NCBI GenBank assembly: GCA_030015575.1
Contig: CM057337.1
Coordinates: forward strand, 336,422,583 to 336,486,582
Source of the DNA: Agapanthus africanus
Lineage: Eukaryota > Streptophyta > Magnoliopsida > Asparagales > Amaryllidaceae
DNA length: 64,000 bases
Reading direction: 5' to 3'
Position numbers and translations under genes: made by a program. Of this stretch, positions 22,446-33,630 are shown piece by piece; position 1 is the stretch's first letter; the number at the start of each line of letters is the position of its first letter. Under the pieces are notes generated by a model. It saw only the letters and a list, made by a program, of their open reading frames with translations, ran no database searches and had not been told where the DNA came from.

Positions 22446-22950
22446 TGCACCCCACCGTGGGGTAATCCTAGTACAGAAAATAAAATAATATACAAGGGTG
22501 ACATCGACCTCAGCCCGGTCGTGCCCCAAAAGAATAATATACAAACTGGCAGTGATGGCAGTCCACATGTCGGACGCTCGCCCCGTAATATCAAATGTAC
22601 AAATGAAAATAAACTGTACTAACATTGCACTATAGCTATCCACCACGACCATCCAACCAACATCACAGCACAACACAGAACATCAATGCGAATGTCACGT
22701 TCGCAAACCCGTCTAAAAGAACATATAGCAGTTAGACGGGTTTACCGATCAAATGACATTCACGGTCGCAGATAGAAATGTATGTACAATTAAACGCACA
22801 CTTAAGATATCGATCGACTAAGTTCCAAATTGGCCCCAATAGCAAAACCAGCACTGAAACAGAAATCTGGGCCAAAACAGAATATGTCAAAAATCACAAT
22901 TCCAAGTCAGGGGGCTACAGAAAAAATTTCGAAGCCCGTCGCCACTAAAC

Positions 22951-23000
22951 GGCCGCGGAACCGCCGCCAATAGGGGCTAAATGCGGCGGTTCCACGGCGC
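22951..23000 (-). other. GC-rich hairpin motif near Copia-A primer site
   Basis: Arms GCCGCGGAACCGCCGC (from 22952) and GCGGCGGTTCCACGGC (from 22983) are complementary at 15 of 16 positions, about 200 bp downstream of the primer site in element orientation. The matching site in Copia-C is at 57668-57714. Confidence 0.75.
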
Positions 23001-23195
23001 TTTAGAGGAATCAAGAGCCCAAATTTTTTGTGTACCCATAAAATCGCCTGCACGGATTTTTAAGCCACTGGAAAATATTTTTTGAACACTTTTGAAAATC
23101 GGCAGAGAACAGAAAATTGGAATCGTGTTTTCGGAAATTTCCGTCGATCGATCTTTCAAGCACGTTTAAACAAGCTAGTAAGGGGTTTAAAGGGT

Positions 23196-23208
23196 GGCTC
23201 TAGTACCA
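23196..23208 (-). other. Primer binding site of Copia-A (initiator-Met tRNA type, mutated)
   Basis: The minus strand reads TGGTACTAGAGCC; the usual copia site TGGTATCAGAGCC differs at two adjacent bases. It abuts the 5' LTR end at 23209. Confidence 0.8.
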
Positions 23209-25228
23209 TGAAGGGTTACGGCAGCGCCCCGGCCATCGAAACGCGGCCAAAATGCGGAACAAAAATTTTCTAAACTGGCGCTACCGCTACCCGATTTACG
23301 GATCGACCTTAAACCCTAAACTAGCAATCTAAACGAAGAGTTAGAATCGTTATACCGAGTTGATCCGTGTCCTTCGGTCTTCATTCTAAGCTCCTAGCAG
23401 TTCCTTGATATGGTTTGGTTGCCGGTCTTCCTTCATCTCCGATGATCCACCCGAGAGATGTAATTCCGGCTCTAGCTCCACGACATGATGCAAACGGAGC
23501 AACTAGGGTCTCTAAGATGCTACCCTAGAGAGCCTAGGATGTAGTGTGTATGTATTCTACGTGTTATCTATCTCAAAACTTGAAGGTGGAAGCAAAACAT
23601 GAAAAATTAGAGGAGAGTGAAGCACAAATTGTGAAGGAGCTCAAGCTTGCTCAAGTGAAGGAAAAATGAAGCATGCAAAAAAAAACGAGCTCTTTTGGAG
23701 AGAGAGAAATGAGCAAGCTTGGTTTTGTAAAAAAATATTTTGCAACTTAAAATAGCTCCCATACTTGAATAGTGAGCACAAATGAATTAACAATTCATTT
23801 GTGTCCACTATTCAAGCATGGTCATCACCATACTCTCCTCATTTTCATTTCCACCTCATTTACCATTTTCTAAAATTGGTCAAAACAAAAATGAGGTGGC
23901 ACCTTCTAGAATGTTATCCGATAAAAAATACGGATTACATTCTACTCTAAATATATCTGCGTTCGTACCGAAATACGAATACCCAATAAGATAGAATAAC
24001 ACAAAGAATATAATACTAGAATATACGTACCGAAATACATATACGTAAATTATTAAATCAATAGCGGATTTAATAATCGGGCTCAAAACCAAGCCGGCTA
24101 GTATTATCAACTGTCCAACCGAAAACCAGAGTACAATGTACATCAATCGATCGGAACCCTGCACGTATCCAATACGGCTACTACATCATTTCGCCAGAAC
24201 CAGGGAAACCCTCTGTGTGGGACTCTAAAGACTCTTCAATACGCTGGCAGTGGGTTTAACCACAAGCATGTCAGCGGCACTAGCTGTACGTAACGGCTAC
24301 CTATGTATTGAACGAAAGGGAGGCCGACGAACAAACTCATACATAACCCATACTGAGCTTGATAGTTACAATATCCGTATAGTCCGGTCTGTTCGTCTAA
24401 GAGTATCGCATATTGAGTCTAGGGAGGTGGATAGAGTCAGACCCCCAACAACGCGATATTTAGTGTCGGTATGAAACCCATCACCACCTGAGAAACTATC
24501 GATCCTGGATCGTTAATTCTCGTCCACCGTGGCCACGGATTTATGGTGATGGCCATCCGTACACAACGCGACATCAACCCCCAATACCGAGAGAGATGAA
24601 TCCCCGACGATCCGATCACTGCCTCCATGTGGCTCGGGACTGTACCCAACTAAAACCTGTTTGCACGACTCCTTTGAGCCGTGGTAGGGTAGTAATCAAT
24701 GCCCAGTGGGAACTCACACGAGACAAATGACGATCTCAGGTCGACAGACTAACCTGTACACATGTCACCTGGGAACTGCTATCTGACAATATGTATTATA
24801 CCAACTAGCAGGTTCCCGGCGCGTTCGTCCAGTGTACTCATAACCCAATAAGTACCTGTATACTATCTTAGGTGAACAAACTAACACCAATGGCTTGTGA
24901 GACCTGGCCACCGCCCCTCATCGGGGTCTCGATCAGTATACACTAGTCTACACTGGAGTATCGATGCCCAGTCTCGATACTCCTACGACTAGAGACATTT
25001 AAGGATGTGCTTATAGACTCCTGCTCCACATATATGATCGCCATTATAATGCTGGCATTCTAGCAAGAATCCTATGGGCTCTATCAACATGTACATGATG
25101 ATAAAGACAAAACAGATAGCATATTATCATCTTGAGTAAGACTGCTTTATCAGTATAGGTCCTCACTCAATCATCATAATCATAAGTCCGCGACTATGAT
25201 AATTGCCTTGAGGGCACTATAGCCAACA
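23209..25228 (-). repeat. Copia-A 5' LTR (2020 bp)
   Basis: On the plus strand it begins TGAAGGG and ends ...GCCAACA. Its length equals the reconstructed 3' LTR once the nested element is removed. It is flanked on the right by the GTGTG target duplication. Confidence 0.92.
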
Positions 25229-25380
25229 GTGTGTTTAAAACATATCCCTACACTCGGAGAATTCAATTCAAGCCATCATACTCTGCTCCATCTAACTCAG
25301 TATTTTTTAGTCGGTGAATATTTTAGATGGAATTGCTCACACATTCTTCATGCGGCCGTTAATACTTTTTGAGGTACTAG
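25229..25380 (-). mobile_element. Second part of the truncated Athila-like remnant
   Basis: Begins with the right GTGTG duplication (25229-25233) and is alignable in reverse to about 14780-14930 of the intact element. It stops abruptly at about 25380 (after GAGGTACTA), where copia leader-side sequence begins: a deletion or recombination junction. Confidence 0.8.
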
Positions 25381-26793
25381 TGTACTCTCCTAATACAAGG
25401 TGCTCACAACTTGGGAGAAGTTGAAGAGGAGGAGACAACCGAATTATGCAATTCAATTTCTCCAGTACCCGTGGTCATCTTCAAACTGAAATAAATTTCT
25501 TCGAATTCATAGGTAACTATACGAGATGACCATTCCAAGCAATATGGATATCCGTAGTGATACAGAGTATTCTGGAGAAGGCAACGAATAAAGCAGGAGT
25601 GACAGGGATATATGCGACTTTGTCGTGAATTATGACAATCCAAACCCAGATTGTAAAAAGGTTTGGTTAGCTTGGTTTACGAGTTATAGTTTAAGGTCTG
25701 TCATAGTCGCGGCCAGAGAGAGAAAAGAAATAATCAGTGTGCACTCTATCAAGATTAGATTGGTTAATTACTTTATTTAATCAGGATGACTTCCTTCGAT
25801 TCCTCGAATTTTTCTTCAAACCCTAAAAGGAGAAGTAGTCGGGATCATGTGCACCTTAAAAGTTCGTTAACCGTTCAGCCAGGTCAATGTTGGTACTCCG
25901 AAGGAGGCTCCCCGTGCTTTCACACGGACCTAATTAAACAACCCTATTTTCACAGAGGCATAGCCCCGTTAACACCCTTCTAGACACCTAATGGGTTAGC
26001 TAGTTGTGAATTGTAAATCTCTCGGATGTAATACCTACTCATTAGTGGGAATCGGGACCCAACTATCATTGTGTGACAATCTTGATGGAAGCCAACCAAA
26101 ATCACCACACTACAGAAAGAATGTGCAAACTTAGCAAGTTTCCCTTATATTTGAAACTCCCGATATGGTTTTTACCCCTAAGACCCTAGTGATCTTGATC
26201 GAGTCAACAAATCAAAGGGTTCTAGTCAAGTTCAAACCATAATTATCTTGATTGCATTAGACCCACCCGTACGATCCCTTGACTGTATTAACAAGCCCGT
26301 ATGACTGTCCTAACCAATCACATCATATGCTACAAACAAGTACCATTTAGCTACCGCACACCACGCCTTGACTGAGTCAACAAACGCAGCATGAATACTG
26401 AGCACTACTCGTAAGAAATGACGAAGTGCTACGACTGGTTTTTGGCAAAAACCATTAACGTAATGAACTTGATATTGTTGAAGAAACTCGAGTGGTTTTG
26501 AAAAAGGAGCGGTTTAGGCTCCGCTTTTAAAACAATTGGTTTTGAAAAAAACCGAGTAGTTTTAAAATTTGTTCCGACAACATCATTTTAGGTTTGTTTT
26601 CCTTGCATTAACCATATAATGCGATCCCATCATTTTAGTTTCTACGCCACATCAGAAACAACAAAAATAGCATACCTTATATGCCATTTGCATTCTCCAT
26701 GGGGTTCTGAGTCTTCACCATAAGGTTACTTAACTTACGGCAAGGTGGGGATAAAGTTAGCGCTGATGCAAAATATATAGAAGCATCTAATAA

Positions 26794-26824
<31 letters not shown>

Positions 26825-27901
26825 CAATAACATAGGCAAGTAATAAACATCACAGGCATGCGATAAACAACAATATGGAATAGCGGATAAACTAAAAGCC
26901 CTGTGTTTTGTTTGAACCGCAAACGAAAACCAACTTACCCCGATCGTGTGGATATAGCCCATACAAACTTGAACCAAGACCCCTACGAGAGCGGCAAATT
27001 ACTTGCCAATTCTAGAAGTGAGCCAACCCGCACTCAATGTCATGAGTGGGCCACCCGGCACTTCTTGGAATCCGGTAACTTGATCACTCCTTCATGGGTC
27101 AGAGCTACACCCCATATAAGTGCGGCGAGCAACCCACTAATCCGAGAATGAGGTGGCCCATTCTCGACTCCACTAGATGGACACCCGCTGCATTCTCGAA
27201 TCCGTCTATCCGAGCACTCCGTTGCAGGGCATCATAATACAAGTAATGAAATATATATAATGGCGACGACGACCTTAATCCGGACATGTCCTAAAATGAA
27301 TATACATCAGGCAACAATGATGGCCACAATCCGGCCGTTCGTCCTGAATAAACAAATATATGAATCAAAACTGTACACACATATCGCACGAGGGGCTATC
27401 CAATCACGATAATCCGACTAAACCATCACAAAATATATATCCAAAACAACATAATAAGTAACGAGTGTGCAACCCCGTTTAATCGAATATATAGCAATTA
27501 GACGATGTTATCCAATACACAAACAATGATACGGATCATAAACGATGTATTAGTTTCGACCTAAAAAGTTTCCCGAACTAGCCTGAATACAAAGATTGAC
27601 ACAAATTGAAAACAGGGTAAAAACAAATATCACCAAAAATCAAGTTTCCAAACAACCATGACACTACAAAAATCTAGGGACCTAAATAAAAAAATGGCCG
27701 ACGAAAATGTAAAACTGGCGACTAAATGGTGGCCAAAGCGCCTCGCATTTTGTGCTATATTTTCTTTTTAAAAGAGGAGTCCACTGCAATAGTTTAAAAA
27801 AATTCAGGAACAACAGAAACTTGGATTTTTTTGATCGAATACGGTTAAAATTTCGGTTTTCAAATGTAAACATTGCCTACAACTAGTTAAAGTGTTTAGC
27901 A
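25381..27901 (-). other. Copia-B non-coding leader
   Basis: Homologous to the Copia-A leader. It starts within the duplicated block (TGTACTCTCCTAATAC), has a long (AT)n run at 26797-26824 and a two-hairpin module at 26995-27198. No real coding sequence seen. Confidence 0.7.
26995..27198 (-). other. Multi-stem hairpin module in Copia-B leader
   Basis: Hairpin 1: outer arms 26995-27003 and 27074-27082 (seven Watson-Crick pairs plus one wobble); inner arms 27014-27020 (AGAAGTG) and 27059-27065; apical arms 27031-27036 (CACTCA) and 27043-27048 (TGAGTG). Hairpin 2: 27143-27150 (CGAGAATG) and 27191-27198 (CATTCTCG), with a weak outer stem. Confidence 0.7.
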
Positions 27902-27915
27902 TGGCTCTGATACCA
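27902..27915 (-). other. Primer binding site of Copia-B
   Basis: The minus strand reads TGGTATCAGAGCCA, the canonical initiator-Met tRNA complement of plant copia elements, one base from the LTR end. Confidence 0.92.
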
Positions 27916-27916
27916 C

Positions 27917-29395
27917 TGTGAGGACCCTAGTGCTCGTGTTGCAAGACTTGCAGCAAAGATGAAAGCGAAAACAAAAAATTTTAAGCAAACACTAGCGATC
28001 ATAACCATAGAATCAATTTCAAACACTAAACCAGATATAACAACATGCAAGATTAGGGGGCTAGCTAACTTTGTAGCATATCCGCGTAATTGCGGAAGAT
28101 CCCTACACCGCTCCATAGACTCTAGGTCGGCTCTGTAGTTGTCGGGAATATGCTTGCACGTTGATCTTCCTCGTCGAAAATAATCCACCCGAGAGAATCC
28201 GATAACAAGCCCTTGCTTCACACCAATATAAACAAGTGAAGCATCTCACAACCTAAGCTTGCTAGGAATGAGTTTTGAGTGATATAGTGATGTTTTTCTC
28301 TTAATATCTCTCTTTGTCTATTTTCTTTTCTTTTCAAGAAGCTAATGCAAGCATAAGAGAAGAAGAGAAAATCAATGATGAATAAAACTAAGCATACCCT
28401 TTTTCCTTCTCTCTTTTTGCTTTTGTGGAGAGGGGGAATGAATTGGTGACTCTTACCAATAACTCACCCCTCCACACTCATCTCCAAGCTTCTAAAAAAA
28501 GATAAGAATAGAAGTGTATAAACATACACACATATATATACATACATATATATACAACTGTATATGTATCAAATACATATACCTGTATTTTTATCAAAAT
28601 ACAAATATCTTATTCATATAAAAATACGAATACCCTTATTTGTATCGGGATAAAAATACCCGTATTCGTATTAAGATACAAATACGCGTATTTATATAAA
28701 TACTCATATTTGTATAAATACCGTATTCGTATCAAAATACAAATACCTTATTCGTATAAAAATACGAATACTAAAAGAGAGATAATGAGAGAGATACTCA
28801 TAATGATCCGGCTATCTTTCAAACCTGCCAGTATTATCAAAACGTTCGATTAAAGTACGTGCACTAAATACACGTATTTAATCGAATCTGAATGCGTATC
28901 AAAATATGCACACGCTACATCGTTTCTCCTGAACCGGGAAACTCTCTGTGTAGGACTTTAAAAACTCGACAATACGCTGGCAGTGGGTTTAAGCATAAGC
29001 ACGTCAGCGGAACTAGCTGTACGTAAAAGCTACCCAGGTATTGAATGAAAAGAAAGTCGACGGGCAAACTCATCTGTATCCTAACAGAGCCTCTAAGTGA
29101 CAATCTCCATAGTTCGGTCTCTTCCTCTAAAATATCGCATACCGGGTTTAAAGAGTGGATAACGTCAGACCCCTAATAACCTAATAAGTCGTGTCGATAT
29201 CAAGCTCATCACCTACCGAAAAACTACTGATCTACAATCAGTAAATCTCATCCACCTTGACCAAGGATTTATGGTGATGGCCAACCGAGCACAGCGTGAC
29301 ATCAACTCCCTATACCGGGAGAGACAAATCCCTGATGATCACTCATTGCCTCCATGTGGCTCGGGACTGTATCCAACTAAAGCCTGTTTACACGA
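27917..29395 (-). repeat. Copia-B 5' LTR, partial
   Basis: On the plus strand it begins TGTGAGGACCC. From about 28900 it aligns with other copia LTRs here (the ACGCTGGCAGTGGGTTTAA, GGGAGAGACAAATCCC and GGCTCGGGACTGTA blocks). It stops after CACGA at 29395, where the Tat-like LTR starts. Confidence 0.85.
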
Positions 29396-30044
29396 TGTAG
29401 TGTGTTTTCGTCACCCTATTGAGATGGGAGTACGCGTCGCTTGTCATGCATACTACAGATTCCCCCTGCCTAGTGTAGGCTGGGGTTTATTGATCGTGGA
29501 GATCCGAATCTCCAGCAACCGCGGACTAAGCTGCCGTTAAATACCCGTCGCCTTTGGAGCGAAGGAACTCCGGTTGACGGGTCAAACTGGTCATGTGAAC
29601 TCAATGTGCAGTGTGCGTGTGTTGTGTTTTGAGGGGTCTTGGGTACATCGGGGGTCTCGCAGAGTTTACGGGGGTCCCACTTCCAGGATAGCTGGCTGGG
29701 GGTCAAGGGGCTAGCACCCTCTTTACGGGGTGTTGGGCAGTGCCCCGTTAGAATTTTTTCTAACGGGGAAAGTGTTGGGGAGTGTTTGTATATATATATA
29801 TATACATATATAAAAGGGAAGTAGCGTCCAAATGACGCATGGGCACCTAACGTGCTTGGTACGCGGGTGTTGGGAGCCGGCGCCTAACGCGCATGGCACA
29901 CAGGTGTTGTGCGGCGGCGCCTCGCGGGCGCTGGGCACACTGGCGCCTCACACACTTGGCTCGCGGGCGCTGGGCGCTGACGTCCCATGCACCCAGCATG
30001 CGGGCGCTGGGAGACCGCAGGAAAAGGGTCTTAGCCCCCTACTA

Positions 30045-30158
30045 GGAGTTGTACTCCCAATTGACTTTTGGAGTTAAACTCTAAATAAAAGGACAAAGGG
30101 GCTTACCCCTGCACTCGGAGTTGTACTCCCAATTGACTTTTGGAGTTAAACTCCAAAA
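30045..30158. repeat. Duplicated block with perfect hairpins in Tat-like LTR
   Basis: Two copies about 72 bp apart of a block containing GGAGT-TGT-ACTCC. The second copy ends in a 9-bp arm hairpin, TTTTGGAGT-TAA-ACTCCAAAA (30138-30158). Confidence 0.75.
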
Positions 30159-30570
30159 AAGAAAGACTTTTTTCCTTCTTTTTTTTGTGTTTGGAGTAAA
30201 ACTCCCAGGAGATTTTTGGAAATGATGAAAGGGGATCCCTTTCTTCTCCCTTGAGTCTCTTGAGCCTTGGATCTTCCCAAAGTGTGTTTTTTGGAGATGG
30301 GTCTCCTTCCTCCTCTATGTTGGCTAGATCTTGGAGAAAAAAGGGATAAGACTTAAAAATCACCCCTCTTGGGGATTTGATGGGAGATCCGAGCCCCCCT
30401 TCAAAGGTTTTATAGTGAGAAACTGTTTCTTTTTGGAAAAAGAAGAGTTAAACTCTTTATTTAATTTAAAAAAGGGAAGAAGGTTTAGAACCTTAAGGAA
30501 GGAGAAAGAGGCATAGAAACCCTAATTTTTAAGGGGAATGAATTCTTCTTTTTCATTTCATCATCATGTT

Positions 30571-30580
30571 GCTTTTTATA
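30571..30580 (-). promoter_or_regulatory. Candidate TATA box of Tat-like LTR
   Basis: The minus strand reads TATAAAAAGC, followed by an untranslated-leader-like, pyrimidine-rich region with TTAGGGTTTC near 30520. Confidence 0.6.
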
Positions 30581-30959
30581 GGCTTACAAATTTACACATA
30601 GCCCCTTGGGCTTTACAAAATGGTATTTTGCCCATCCCATGTCTCATAAGCTCATTTCTTTTGCACATGAGCCATGGGCTTTACAAAAATCTGGCTATAT
30701 GCCCATTTTTCTTACATTTATTCATAAAAATTATGTCAAAATTATTTATTACATGATTTTTATTTTGGCACGGGGGAGGCTGGCCTCTTCCTTTTCGGGC
30801 TCGACTTGGGCATGAGCCCACTTGGCTTGGGGTTGACTTTTACTTGGTCAACCGTGGTGTAATTTTTGACCCCAAAAAAGTGCCCCCTATCAATAAATGC
30901 ACACCGCGTATATGAGTTGTGTGCATGAAATTGATGGATCTTTTTCTACAGAAGTTTGA

Positions 30960-31520
30960 CTTTGTGGCGGAGCATCATTCCGATTTGTGGAGCATCATTC
31001 CAGGGTCCGAGCATCATTCCGAAAAGCGGAGCATAATTCCGGGGGTCGGAGTATAATTCCAGTGGGAGAATATATTCTGAGACGAAGCATAGTTTTGATG
31101 TAAGGAAGACATTCTGAACGAAGCATGGCTTCGATGCAGAGGTTGTTTCCCAGGTGAAGCATAATTCCGACAGGGAAGGCAGATACTCTGAGGCAAAGCA
31201 TAATTTCGACACGGGGTAAATTCTGAGACGAAGCATGATTCCGATGCAGAGATTGGTATTCTGAACGAAATATAGTTTAGATGTAGAGGTTGATTCTTAG
31301 GTGAAGCATAATTCCGACAGGGAAGGTGGATACTCCGAGATAAAACATAATTTCAACACGGGGTACATTCTGAGATGAAATATGATTCTGACTCAGAGAT
31401 TGTAGGTTGACTTGATTCCGAGTCCGAAGTATAATTCCGATGGGAAGGTCATTGGTTGACTTGATTCCGAATCGAAGCATAATTCCGACGGGGAGGTCAT
31501 TGGTTGACTTGATTCCGAGT
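30960..31520. repeat. Diverged GAAGCATAATTCCGA repeats in Tat-like LTR U3
   Basis: More than ten loosely spaced copies of a GAGC/GAAGCATAATTCCGA-type motif, several within a larger unit with GACGGGGAGGTCATTGGTTG (31440-31550). Confidence 0.8.
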
Positions 31521-31552
31521 CGAAACATAATTTTGACGGGGAGGTCATTGTT

Positions 31553-31640
31553 GCCCTTTTTGCGACTTGGACGGTCGGTCCTGCCATTTTAACGATGTGG
31601 ACGGTCGGTACTGCCCTTTTTGCGACTTGGACGGTCGGTG
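31553..31640. repeat. Three tandem copies of a TGGACGGTCGGT unit
   Basis: Copies of TTTGCGACTTGGACGGTCGG and a variant, about 33 bp apart, next to the following array. Confidence 0.8.
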
Positions 31641-31649
31641 CTTGATTTG

Positions 31650-31970
31650 ACTTGCTCCGCTTCTTGCGGTGTTAGGGTTGAACTTGACTTGCTCCGCTTT
31701 CTGCGGTGTTGAGATTTGATTTGACTTGCTCTGCTTTCTGCGGTGTCAGGATTGTGACTTGCTCCGCTTTCTGCGGTGTCGAGATTGAACTTGACTTGCT
31801 CCACTTTCTGCGGTGTCGGGATTGAACTTGACTTGTTCCGCTTTCTGCGGTGTCGAGATTGGATTTGACTTGCTCCGCTTTCTGCGGTGTCGGGGATTGG
31901 ATTTGATTTTCTCCACTTTCTGCGGTGTCAGAGTTAAAGTTAACTTGCTCCGCTTTCTGCGGTGTCTGGA
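31650..31970. repeat. Nine tandem ~37-bp repeats in Tat-like LTR U3
   Basis: Units start near 31652, 31689, 31727, 31759, 31796, 31832, 31869, 31906 and 31944. The consensus core is TTGCTCCGCTTTCTGCGGTG, in which CCGC...GCGG can pair. Mutations are scattered, so the array is not recent. Confidence 0.9.
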
Positions 31971-32040
31971 TTCGACTTGTTTCCGAGGTGAAGCTTTATT
32001 CCGCCAGTGAGGTCGTTGGTTGTCTTGCTGACTTGATGCG

Positions 32041-33360
32041 ATTTGGGTTGACATCAGCATCGCTACACTAGAATATGGTATCAGGAGCAAATCATCATTT
32101 GCCATGAGAGGTTTTGGGGATTTTGGTTTTGGTTTGGTATCAGCACCGCTACACTGGAATATGGTACCAGGAGCGAATCATCATTTGCCGTGAGGGGATT
32201 TCTCTCATTCCCAGTTTAACGACTTAGGGATCATCTGTTTCCGGATTAACGACTTAGGGGGTCATCTGTTCCCAGTTTAACGACTTAGAGATCATCTGTT
32301 CCCAGTTTAACGACTTAGGGGGTCTATTGGATCGATTTAGAATTTCGGGGTTGGGTCAGCATCAGCGTTGCTAATACTGAAGCACAGGTGCCGGGAGCAA
32401 TTCATCATTTGCCTGCCTTTTGGGGAGTGATGGCTTATGAGACAGGTTTAAGTCCCTATCACCTAAGGCTTTTCAATTTTATGAGCCGTAAGGGTCCCAT
32501 AAAAGCATTTTCTCCCTACGAGTTGAAAAGATCTCGTAGGTGTACTTTCTCCTTTGGAGTCGTGGGGACTCCCAAGTGTGTTTTTCCTTTGTAAATTCTA
32601 AGGATCCCACGAAAGTGTTTTCTTACGAGTCGTGAGGATCCTGTAAGTTTTGTTCTCCTCATGTATCGTGAGGACACATGAGTGCAAATGGAGCATAATT
32701 CCAAGGGCAGAGATCGGCCGCATGACTGGTGATTGCGGTAGGGGCATGGGTGATGAGAATTATTTGAGCCCGTGGATTGTATACGGTAGTAAACTTGGGG
32801 ACCAATCGTAGGGCCGGGAAAATTTTGGGAAATTAGATTTTGGTTGGCGTCTGCATTGCTGCACTGGAATATAGTACAAGGAGCGACACATCATTCACCG
32901 TTGGGACATTCAGAGATTTGAAATTTTGGTTGGCGTCTGCATCGCTGCACTGGAATATGCTACCAGAAGCGACTCATCATTCGCCGTTGGGACATTCAGG
33001 GATTTGAAATTTTGTCGGCATCTGCATCGCTAACACTGAAGTATAGTTTCAGATGCGACTCATCATTCTCCTTTGGAGGATTTTTTAAACCGCGATTACT
33101 CTATCATTTCGGCTATTTATTCACGGTTGTCCCATCATTTCGGCTTTATTTTTAATCTTTATTTTACTCACTGATTTTTATTGCGAGTTGCCCTATCATT
33201 TCGGCTTCTTTTTTAATATTTTTTTCTTCATTTTTTTTCATTTTTTTTCTTTTATTTACACTTTTTTTTCATTCCCAGTTTAACGACTTAGGGGTCGTGT
33301 GATCATAGTTTAACAACGTGGTGGTCAACCGTTCCCAGTTTAACGATGCGGTGGTCATCT
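32041..33360. repeat. Interspersed repeats in Tat-like LTR U3
   Basis: At least six copies of a block with CATCGCTACACTGGAATATGG...CATCATTTGCC (near 32055, 32140, 32360, 32865, 32935 and 33020), plus several copies of CCCAGTTTAACGACTTAGGG (32210-32330 and 33274-33360) and ATCATTTCGGCTT (33100-33210). Confidence 0.8.
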
Positions 33361-33630
33361 GTTGGAGCCTGGGCTCGATTCTGCAGGAACCATAGACTCC
33401 TTTAGCTTATCTAGATTGAGCCGGTGTTGGATGGAAACAACTACGTCATCGTCATGGCTATTGCTCCCCGCCGAAATATGGAGACGCGACCGCGCAGGTC
33501 CGTCTCGCCTGAATTTCGGGGCGGATGCTAATTGGTGCTATCCGTCCACCTCTCCGAAGATGCCAAGTTGATTTATGGCACCGTGTATCGAAGGTTTAAA
33601 CAGATGCGGCCGATGTAGCAGATTTCGTCA

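Larger units (their letters stand above)
20821..23195 (-). other. Non-coding leader of Copia-A
   Basis: 2.4 kb between primer site and pol with no gag recognisable. It contains ~128-bp tandem repeats (21541-21790), an (AT)n run at 22044-22060, two multi-stem hairpins (22230-22316 and 22358-22445) and a GC-rich hairpin pair (22951-23000). Homologous leaders are in Copia-B and Copia-C. Confidence 0.7.
7266..25228 (-). mobile_element. Copia-A: complete Angela-like Ty1/copia element, hosting a nested element
   Basis: Minus-strand element with two LTRs of 2020 bp each: 3' LTR 7266-8637 plus 16806-17458, 5' LTR 23209-25228. It has a methionine-tRNA-type primer site (23196-23208), a polypurine tract (17459-17469) and a GTGTG target duplication. 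In a 175-bp sample the LTRs differ at 6 sites (about 3.4%). The LTR start and the GTGGGAGAT tract resemble Angela/BARE-type copia elements. The internal region is non-coding leader plus decayed pol, so it is not autonomous. Its 3' LTR was later split by the element at 8638-16805. Confidence 0.92.
25381..29395 (-). mobile_element. Copia-B: truncated Angela-like copia element
   Basis: Minus-strand. It retains the leader (25381-27901), primer site (27902-27915) and part of the 5' LTR (27917-29395). The pol, polypurine tract and 3' LTR are absent, lost at the 25380 junction. The LTR is broken at 29395 by the Tat-like element, and its continuation should lie beyond the window. Confidence 0.82.
29396..33630 (-). 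repeat. 3' LTR of the Tat-like element (inner boundary approximate)
   Basis: The outer end TGTAGTGTG at 29396 sits inside Copia-B LTR sequence. The inner end is uncertain: the best candidate is at about 33630, where the minus strand reads a purine run (AAGGGGGAATC) before TGACG. A minus-strand TATA box at 30571-30580 and a long repeat-filled U3 fit an LTR of about 4.2 kb, which is in the range known for Tat/Ogre elements. The 5' LTR is not in the window for comparison. Confidence 0.6.

Noticed and set aside
26797..26824. (AT)n runs here and at 22044-22060, 29783-29816 and 44011-44029
   Set aside because: Ordinary microsatellites at homologous or AT-rich positions. No sign of an origin or matrix site beyond composition.
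27904..27930. tRNA gene at the TGGTATCAGAGCC sequence
   Set aside because: Only the primer-site complement is present; there is no cloverleaf around it.
31650..31970. Regular short repeats that could suggest a CRISPR array
   Set aside because: Units are contiguous and diverged without unique spacers, in a plant retrotransposon LTR with no cas genes.
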